DNA of 10,612 bases, taken from JANMDR01 sp031376425 (GTDB taxonomy: Bacteria > Pseudomonadota > Gammaproteobacteria > Burkholderiales > Usitatibacteraceae). Of the stretch, positions 4,780-10,612 are shown one piece after another (the stretch's first letter is position 1; each line of letters begins with the position of its first letter). The notes beneath the pieces were generated by a model that did no database searches, was not told where the DNA came from, and saw only the letters and a list, made by a program, of their open reading frames with translations. The position numbers were made by a program, and so were the translations under genes. The stretch spans positions 1-10,612 of the forward strand of contig JANMDR010000112.1 in NCBI GenBank assembly GCA_031376425.1. Reading direction: 5' to 3'.

Positions 4780-7700
4780 ATGACAACCCAACGCCAACAT
4801 AATAACTTTTCTCTAAGCGGTAATGCCGCTTTGCAGCTTAGTGCCGTGCTTCAGTATGTGCGACATAATCTTCTGCGCAGCTTTGTTTTGCGTAAATTTG
4901 TGCTAATAGGTGCACTGGCATTTTTTGCGCTAAATGCAGTAACCATGACTGCCAACGCTGCGGTGCCAATCCCGGGAAGCCAAGTATCGAACACCGCTAG
5001 CGCCGTATTTACCTTGGGCACCCAAAGCGTTTCACTCAATAGCAATACTGTGACAGCAACGGTGAGCGGCGGTGCCTTAGCGCTGACGAAAAAATTTGCA
5101 GCGGCTTCTATCGAAAGCGGTACGGCAACAGCGCTTACTTTCACGCTAACTAATTCCGGCACCCTGCCTGCCCATCTCGCAGCCGCGTTTACCGATACCC
5201 TACCTGCAGGCTTACAACTTACCACAGGCGCTACTGCCACAGTTTCAGGAACAGGCTGTACTGGTAATGTTGTGCTTACCGCGCCAGCAACTATTGCGGT
5301 GTCAAACCTTAACGTTGCCGCAGGTACGGCAGCGTGTACCGTCACGGTCAATAGCGTTACCAATCGCGCCAATCTACTTAATACTTCATGCGCAACCAAT
5401 CCTAGTGCCTTTACTAATAACGCAGCATCTATTAGCGGCGTATCGATTGCGCGCAATGATGTAACGAATCAGTGTTTACTGGTGACGGCCATTGTTCCTG
5501 TTCAAAACGGCAAGCTTGAACAAACCCAGACAGTACGCGCGTTTCCGGGCGATCAAGTATTCCTGCCGCACCGCTTAACTAATGGACCTTTAGCAGATAC
5601 TTACAATTTAGTATTAGACAATTTGCCGGGTACCTTCGACGTTACTGATATCCAAATTTTCTTGGACGCGGACAATGATGGTCGGCCTGACAGCACTACG
5701 CCGCTTACCGGATCATTTAATTTGGCACCAAACCAAGTGCTTAATTTTGTAATTGCTGTGCGGGTGCCGAGCAATACGCCGGGAAATGCAACAGATCAAG
5801 TGCGTATTACGGCAATTAGCACGCTGCCGAATAGATTACCGATTGCACCGAACGTTGATACCTTAGTTATACAGTTGCCAGCCAAACCGGATTTGAGCGC
5901 GACTGTTTCGAAATTCATGAGCGTAAAACAAGGTGGTTCGCCCAGTGGTAACTATGAAATTGCATTGCGTTACTCCAACAATAATTTACCAGAGGCGGTT
6001 AAAACAAACTTTATCCTTAGCGATGCCATTCCTGCAGGCATGCAATACGTTCCAGGCTCAGGCCGTTGGACTGCGGCTGCTGGCGTGGTGCTCACCGACG
6101 CTGCCGACTCGCCTGGGCAGGTAGGGCGCACCTCAACAGTGCTTTATGATTTTGGCGTAACCAGCGCCAACACAGTAACGGCAGTCATCGCCACCCTTAA
6201 TTCTGGCGATACGGGTGAAATTACCTTTAGCGTTCGTATCAACCCTGATCTACCTCGCGGAACCTTGCTCAACAACACGGCAACCTTTAGCTGGACTGAC
6301 AAAGAAAACGTCACCACGCCAACTAAACCAACCAACACCGAAACCTTTACGGTTACCGGTAAGTCGGGTGTCACCCTAACAGGTCAAACTATTGAAGGTG
6401 CTGATCCCGGTAGCACTGTTACGTTTACCAACGTGCTCACCAATACCGGTGATGCACCGGAAACCTTTGATATCGCCTTGGTGGAAGGTAACTACCCGCC
6501 GGGCACCACATTTGAATTGTTCAGGCCTGATGGCACACAGCTGCTGCGCGATACTAATGGTAATGGTGTTGCAGATACTGGTGTAGTTGCGGCGGGCGCG
6601 AGCTTTAATATTATTGTGAAAGCAAAATTGCCAACGCCGTTGGCGGTGAGTGGTCCTTTTAAAATTACCAAAACTGCCCAAGCAATCAGTAACCCCATCA
6701 TCACCGCAAAAACCGATGATGTGCTGAAGATCATCAATAGAGCGTGCCGCGTCATTCTTGAACCAGATAATATTGGTACGGTCGTACCAGCTGCTTCAAT
6801 TGTGTATGGTCACGTCCTTACCAATACCGGTAACTGTTTAGAGACCATCACCTTCCCAGCAAATTTCCTCACGAATAATACTTCTGGCTGGGCAGCGGAA
6901 TGGTATATCGATAATCCGGATGGCAGAAGCGGTGGTGCGGGCATTCCTTCGAGTGCAGCCAATGATGGCCTGAAACAAAGCACGAAGCAAAGCGCGAAGC
7001 AAAGCCCGCAGCAAAGCGATGGGGTAGGTTTCATTGATGCCAGCGATACCCGTATCGATACCCGCACCACTTTCACGATTGCACCGGGTGCTAAAGTACG
7101 TTTCCTCGTAAAAGTAATCTCGCCTGCGAATGTCGGCCTTGGACAAACTAATATTACTGTTCCTACTTTAGTGGCAAGCGGTACCGGCACCCTTTCAGTA
7201 AAAGACACAACCACTACTGCGCAAGTTACGGCTGTTATCGATATTATTCAGCCTTTTGTCGACCCACGCTTTACCGTGCCGACCTTGGTTGGCTACATTG
7301 GCCGCAATATTTACTTGCGTGCAGTAGCACCTTCCTGTAATGCGCAGCCTGACATTATTGAAACGCGCATTATCATCATCACTGGCCCCGGCGGTGAGCG
7401 TGAAGAAATCGTCGCGACTGAAACCGGACCTAATACGGGTATTTTCGTAGCCGAAGGCTTACCGATACGCAATCCGCCTGTACGCGTGAATTCGCAGATA
7501 TTAGAAGGCAATCAGTTTGATGTTTATGATGTGGAAATTATCGGTTGCGGCCGCAAAATCACCACCACATTGACCCTGATTGATCCAAACGGCGTGGTGT
7601 TTGATAGCCGCACCAATCAACCGATTGCCGGTGCTACAGTCACTTTGGTGAATGCGGTGAACGGTCAGTGCACCACCACACCAGCGCGTGTGCAGGCGCT

Positions 7701-10612
7701 CGTGAGCGGTAATTTGGTGTCGGCACCATCTACAGTCGTAACCGGTGCTGACGGTAAATATGATTTCCCGCTCGTCACCGCGGGTGATTTCTGTGTGCTC
7801 GTCACGCCGCCTAACGGTTATACCTTTACGTCCATTGTGCCCGCATCGCAGTTGCCAGCAGGCCGTACCATCTACGCTACGGGGCCAACTTCTGGCGGCT
7901 CTTACGGCGGTAGCTTCCGCGTCGGCCCAGAAACTGGACCAATTACCGTTGATGTTCCGGTAGATGGTGGCGCTTTGGGTGGCCTCTTTATTCAAAAAAC
8001 CGTCCTACGCAGCACCGTAGAAATTGGTGAGTTTGCCGATTACAACGCGGTGATTCGTAACTCGACTGGCTATGCCTTGAACTTAACCGATGTGATTGCA
8101 ACCGACAATTTACCGGCTGGGTTTAGCTATGTATTGGGCAGTGCAAAACTGGAAGGGAAGGGCATTGCTGATCCGGTTGGCGGCACTGGCCCTACCTTAA
8201 TGTTCAATATTGGTCGCATGGCTGTTGGGCAATCGGTGCGCCTAAGTTATCGTGTGCGCGTTGGCCCGGCTGCCGCGCAAGGCGATGGTATTAATCGTAT
8301 TTCTGCGGCGTATCAACCACCGGGCGGCACCAGCCTTTATGCGGTATCCAATACCGCCACGGCGCGGGTGACGATTGTTGGTGGCGTGTTCAGCGACAAA
8401 GCCTATATTATCGGTAAAGTGTTTGCGAATTGCGCCAAAGAGGGTGATGACAATACTGGCGTTCAAAACCTTGGTGATATGGGTATTCCCGGTGTTCGTA
8501 TTTACTTGGAAGATGGCACTAATGTAATTTCCGATGCGGAAGGCAAATATAGCTTCTACGGGCTTAACGCTCGCACCCGCGTTCTAAAGGTGGACACCAC
8601 CACTTTGCCAGTAGGATCGAAGCTTTTAGCCTTAAGCAATCGCAACTTGGGTAGCCCAGAAAGTCGCTTTGCCGATTTGAAATTTGGCGAACTACACAAA
8701 GCAGATTTTGCGATTTCTAATTGCGAACCCTCAATTTTGGCGGAGATAAATGATCGCCGTAAGCAAGCCGCGAGCGATAAGGGCGAGGTAGATGGTCGCC
8801 TAAAACAGCGCTTTGAAGCTGATCCAGCTGCGCGCATTCAAACTGACGTTAAAACATTGCCGGCAAAGGGCATGCTTGGTGATAATCCCGTTGCCAGTGA
8901 AATTCAAAATAGCACAGCGTTTATCTCTAGTGTAAAACAGAACGAAGTGGCAAAGCCTACGAACAACGCGACCAAGCCTACGTCGGGCGCAAGCGAGGCG
9001 GCAGCGCGGCTAGGGTTCAGCAGCTTAGCGCCGAGCACTGCCGATGTTGACTTAACACCGGTTAATCGCCGTCTAGTACCAACCGCGCCCACTATACCTT
9101 TAGAAGAATTGCTTGATGGCCTTGATAACAGTCTTGGATTCATCGGCCTGAAAGACGGTGATACCGTAAGCACCGCTCAAACCGTTGTACGCATTAAAGG
9201 CGTAACTGGCGCAACACTGTCCTTGAAGGTGAATGATAAGATTGTGGAAGCCACAAAAGTCGGCAAAAAATCCACCTTAGATTCCAAGCAGCTTCAAGCT
9301 ATTGAATATGTTGGTGTGGCTTTGCAAGCAGGTGCGAATACCTTGGTACTGAGCCAAGTAGATAGCTTAGGCGTCGCGCGTGGCAACATCACCTTAAAAA
9401 TTAGCGCACCCGGTGCGCTAGCAAAAATAGTGCTCGCGCCTGCAGTCGGTCACGTCGCGCAGACTTCTGCCGATGGACAAACGCCGTATAGCGTGATCGT
9501 TGCGGTCACCGATAACGACGGTGTACCTATCACCGCCCGTACAGCAATCACGCTTTCTATCGGTTCCGGCCGAATTACCACACCGGATTTAAATGACGAA
9601 GAACCCGGTGTGCAGATTTTTGTTGAGGGCGGAAAGCGCACTATTTCCATCGTGCCACCGAGTGATCCAGGGCAGGGCGAGTTACGGGCGGAAAGCGGCA
9701 AGGTAACGGGCGCACTGACTATTGATTACCTCCCAGACTTGCGCCAGATGATTGCCGCTGGTGTGATTGAAGGTGTACTTAATTTGCGTAAGCTCGATGC
9801 ACGCGCACTTACGCCAACGCGCACCAACGACGGTTTTGAAGATGAGCTTCGTCATATCCATCGTCAGTTCAATGACGGTAAGCGCGATCTTGGCGCACGC
9901 GCAGCGATGTTCCTTAAAGGCAAAATCAAAGGCGAATACTTATTAACGCTGGGCTATGATTCCGAGAAAAATACGCGCGATCGTTTGTTCCGCGATATTC
10001 AGCCCGATGAGTTTTATCCTGTTTATGGTGATTCTGTAGGGCGCGGTTTTGATGCGCAATCAACTGGCCGTTTGTATGTTCGCGTTGATAACAAAAAATC
10101 CTACGCGCTCTATGGTGATTACAACACCACGGTATCGTCGGAAGCCACTAAATTAGCCATTTACAACCGTTCGCTTACCGGCATTAAACATCATTTTGAA
10201 AATCAAAATTTTGCCGCTAATGTGTACGCAAGCCGCGATACCACGCGCCAAATTATTGATGAAATTCCCGCTAACGGTACCTCAGGCCCGTTTGCCCTGT
10301 CTATTCGCACCGGTGTTATTAACGGTGAGAAGTTAGAGATCATCACCCGCTCGCGCGATCAAGAAGCCATCATCGTCAAAGCCGTGCCCTTAGGGCGTTT
10401 TGCTGACTATGAGCTAGAGCCGCTTACTGGCCGCATTATCTTGAAAGCACCAGTGCCTTCATTTGATGATTTCCGTAACCCTAATTTCATCCGTATTACT
10501 TATGAAGTAGATCAAGGCGGCAAGCAGTTCTGGGTTTATGGTGGCGATGTTCAAGCCAAAATTAGCGACGCAATTCAGGTCGGCGCGAGTTACGCACGTG
10601 ATGAAAATCCGC
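4780..10612 (+). CDS. Giant DUF11/Cna-B/Ig-like protein with barrel-like C-terminus (partial)
   Basis: I translated this frame to the right edge and found no stop, so at least 1944 residues are visible and the 3' end is missing. Residues 1-60 form a long signal peptide (core about 40-57, cleavage after ANA60). Residues 66-97 carry the NTASAVF...SNTV motif. Residues 98-235 resemble DUF7933/DUF11 (TFTLTNSG, FTDTLPAGLQL). Residues 236-370 hold a domain with the loop DADNDGRPD (296-304). Residues 371-526 are DUF11-like (LSDAIPAGMQYVPGSGRW). Residues 527-655 (LTNTGDAPETFDIAL) and 656-825 (YGHVLTNTGN) are further sandwich domains. Residues 826-937 contain ETGPNTGIFVAEGLP. Residues 938-1016 are carboxypeptidase-regulatory/Cna-B-like (GADGKYDF). 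Residues 1062-1200 are classic DUF11. Residues 1208-1316 are SdrD-B-like (GIPGVRIYLEDG, DAEGKYSFYGL). Residues 1317-1440 are a polar linker. Two Ig-like domains follow (1441-1545, 1546-1654). From 1655 the sequence alternates like beta-strands (FYPVYGDS, SYALYGDYNT) and suggests an outer-membrane barrel. Likely a surface stalk; the function is unproven. Confidence 0.9.
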   Translation, partial: MTTQRQHNNFSLSGNAALQLSAVLQYVRHNLLRSFVLRKFVLIGALAFFALNAVTMTANAAVPIPGSQVSNTASAVFTLGTQSVSLNSNTVTATVSGGALALTKKFAAASIESGTATALTFTLTNSGTLPAHLAAAFTDTLPAGLQLTTGATATVSGTGCTGNVVLTAPATIAVSNLNVAAGTAACTVTVNSVTNRANLLNTSCATNPSAFTNNAASISGVSIARNDVTNQCLLVTAIVPVQNGKLEQTQTVRAFPGDQVFLPHRLTNGPLADTYNLVLDNLPGTFDVTDIQIFLDADNDGRPDSTTPLTGSFNLAPNQVLNFVIAVRVPSNTPGNATDQVRITAISTLPNRLPIAPNVDTLVIQLPAKPDLSATVSKFMSVKQGGSPSGNYEIALRYSNNNLPEAVKTNFILSDAIPAGMQYVPGSGRWTAAAGVVLTDAADSPGQVGRTSTVLYDFGVTSANTVTAVIATLNSGDTGEITFSVRINPDLPRGTLLNNTATFSWTDKENVTTPTKPTNTETFTVTGKSGVTLTGQTIEGADPGSTVTFTNVLTNTGDAPETFDIALVEGNYPPGTTFELFRPDGTQLLRDTNGNGVADTGVVAAGASFNIIVKAKLPTPLAVSGPFKITKTAQAISNPIITAKTDDVLKIINRACRVILEPDNIGTVVPAASIVYGHVLTNTGNCLETITFPANFLTNNTSGWAAEWYIDNPDGRSGGAGIPSSAANDGLKQSTKQSAKQSPQQSDGVGFIDASDTRIDTRTTFTIAPGAKVRFLVKVISPANVGLGQTNITVPTLVASGTGTLSVKDTTTTAQVTAVIDIIQPFVDPRFTVPTLVGYIGRNIYLRAVAPSCNAQPDIIETRIIIITGPGGEREEIVATETGPNTGIFVAEGLPIRNPPVRVNSQILEGNQFDVYDVEIIGCGRKITTTLTLIDPNGVVFDSRTNQPIAGATVTLVNAVNGQCTTTPARVQALVSGNLVSAPSTVVTGADGKYDFPLVTAGDFCVLVTPPNGYTFTSIVPASQLPAGRTIYATGPTSGGSYGGSFRVGPETGPITVDVPVDGGALGGLFIQKTVLRSTVEIGEFADYNAVIRNSTGYALNLTDVIATDNLPAGFSYVLGSAKLEGKGIADPVGGTGPTLMFNIGRMAVGQSVRLSYRVRVGPAAAQGDGINRISAAYQPPGGTSLYAVSNTATARVTIVGGVFSDKAYIIGKVFANCAKEGDDNTGVQNLGDMGIPGVRIYLEDGTNVISDAEGKYSFYGLNARTRVLKVDTTTLPVGSKLLALSNRNLGSPESRFADLKFGELHKADFAISNCEPSILAEINDRRKQAASDKGEVDGRLKQRFEADPAARIQTDVKTLPAKGMLGDNPVASEIQNSTAFISSVKQNEVAKPTNNATKPTSGASEAAARLGFSSLAPSTADVDLTPVNRRLVPTAPTIPLEELLDGLDNSLGFIGLKDGDTVSTAQTVVRIKGVTGATLSLKVNDKIVEATKVGKKSTLDSKQLQAIEYVGVALQAGANTLVLSQVDSLGVARGNITLKISAPGALAKIVLAPAVGHVAQTSADGQTPYSVIVAVTDNDGVPITARTAITLSIGSGRITTPDLNDEEPGVQIFVEGGKRTISIVPPSDPGQGELRAESGKVTGALTIDYLPDLRQMIAAGVIEGVLNLRKLDARALTPTRTNDGFEDELRHIHRQFNDGKRDLGARAAMFLKGKIKGEYLLTLGYDSEKNTRDRLFRDIQPDEFYPVYGDSVGRGFDAQSTGRLYVRVDNKKSYALYGDYNTTVSSEATKLAIYNRSLTGIKHHFENQNFAANVYASRDTTRQIIDEIPANGTSGPFALSIRTGVINGEKLEIITRSRDQEAIIVKAVPLGRFADYELEPLTGRIILKAPVPSFDDFRNPNFIRITYEVDQGGKQFWVYGGDVQAKISDAIQVGASYARDENP
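5665..5691 (+). other. DxDxDGxxD calcium-loop motif in gene 3
   Basis: Residues 296-304 read D-A-D-N-D-G-R-P-D, an exact DxDxDGxxD match of the kind found in dockerin, thrombospondin type 3 and EF-hand-like calcium loops. A related but weaker loop, DTNGNGVAD, lies at residues 591-599 (6550-6576). Calcium binding is inferred from the motif only. Confidence 0.5.
6550..6576 (+). other. DxNxNGxxD loop in gene 3
   Basis: Residues 591-599 read D-T-N-G-N-G-V-A-D. This fits a calcium-loop pattern with Asn replacing two Asp residues and sits after PPGTTFELFRPDG. The corresponding place in gene 2 (LLRSDGSTPLTTSDANSIPD) has a longer, less acidic sequence. Confidence 0.4.
6973..7017 (+). repeat. 12-bp minisatellite encoding KQS-x repeats in gene 3
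   Basis: About 3.75 units of 12 bases, each ending in CAAAGC, give KQSTKQSAKQSPQQS at residues 732-746. The first unit is short (AAACAAAGC) and the last has CAG in place of AAG. The repeat lies inside a Gly/Ser-rich low-complexity stretch of about 30 residues between WYIDNPDG and GFIDASDTRI. The unit is a multiple of three, so slippage would lengthen or shorten the protein without breaking the frame. Confidence 0.85.

Noticed and set aside
4767..4782. Genes 2 and 3 as one gene split by a frameshift
   Set aside because: Gene 3 has its own ribosome site and a complete signal peptide, and gene 2 ends at a natural domain end.
4851..5456. 201-codon open frame on the minus strand over the start of gene 3
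   Set aside because: It is the reverse reading of the signal peptide and first DUF11-type domain; its Val/Ala/Leu-rich composition follows from the codon pattern of the real gene.
6973..7017. Short direct repeats as a possible CRISPR array
   Set aside because: The units are 12 bases with no spacers and are in frame within a coding sequence.
8593..8640. LPVG/LPAG motifs as sortase signals
   Set aside because: They lie inside DUF11 or SdrD-B-like domains without a following hydrophobic segment and charged tail.

Overview
The window looks like a piece of a Gram-negative, probably proteobacterial, chromosome of intermediate GC content. The evidence is three secreted proteins with Sec-type signal peptides, Shine-Dalgarno-led genes packed head to tail, and a giant last protein whose C-terminal part reads like an outer-membrane beta-barrel. 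I cannot place it to genus. No mobile element, RNA gene or CRISPR array is visible.

Layout. Positions 1-518 are AT-rich and non-coding. They hold several inverted repeats, two weak promoter candidates and a terminator-like hairpin with a T6 run just before the first gene. From about 519 to the right edge, three genes run on the + strand with gaps of 6 and 10 bases, so they very probably form one operon. Gene 1 (519-1319) is a small exported beta-type protein. Gene 2 (1326-4769, 1147 aa) is an exported chain of DUF11-type beta-sandwich domains containing an exact-length 492-bp (164-aa) tandem duplication. Gene 3 (4780 to beyond the window, at least 1944 aa) combines a long signal peptide, a DUF7933/DUF11-type array, a carboxypeptidase-regulatory/Cna-B-like domain, another DUF11 domain, an SdrD-B-like domain, a polar linker, two Ig-like domains and the beginning of a beta-barrel-like C-terminus cut by the window edge.

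How the genes may work together (inference): the operon looks like a cell-surface assembly. Gene 3 would be the outer-membrane-anchored stalk. Gene 2 is a barrel-less paralogue whose domain order matches the N-terminal third of gene 3, and gene 1 would be a small accessory. Gene 2 has no visible anchor (no LPXTG-type signal, C-terminal transmembrane segment or barrel), so it is either released or held by a partner. Adhesion or envelope-layer roles are plausible, but the sequence does not prove a function.
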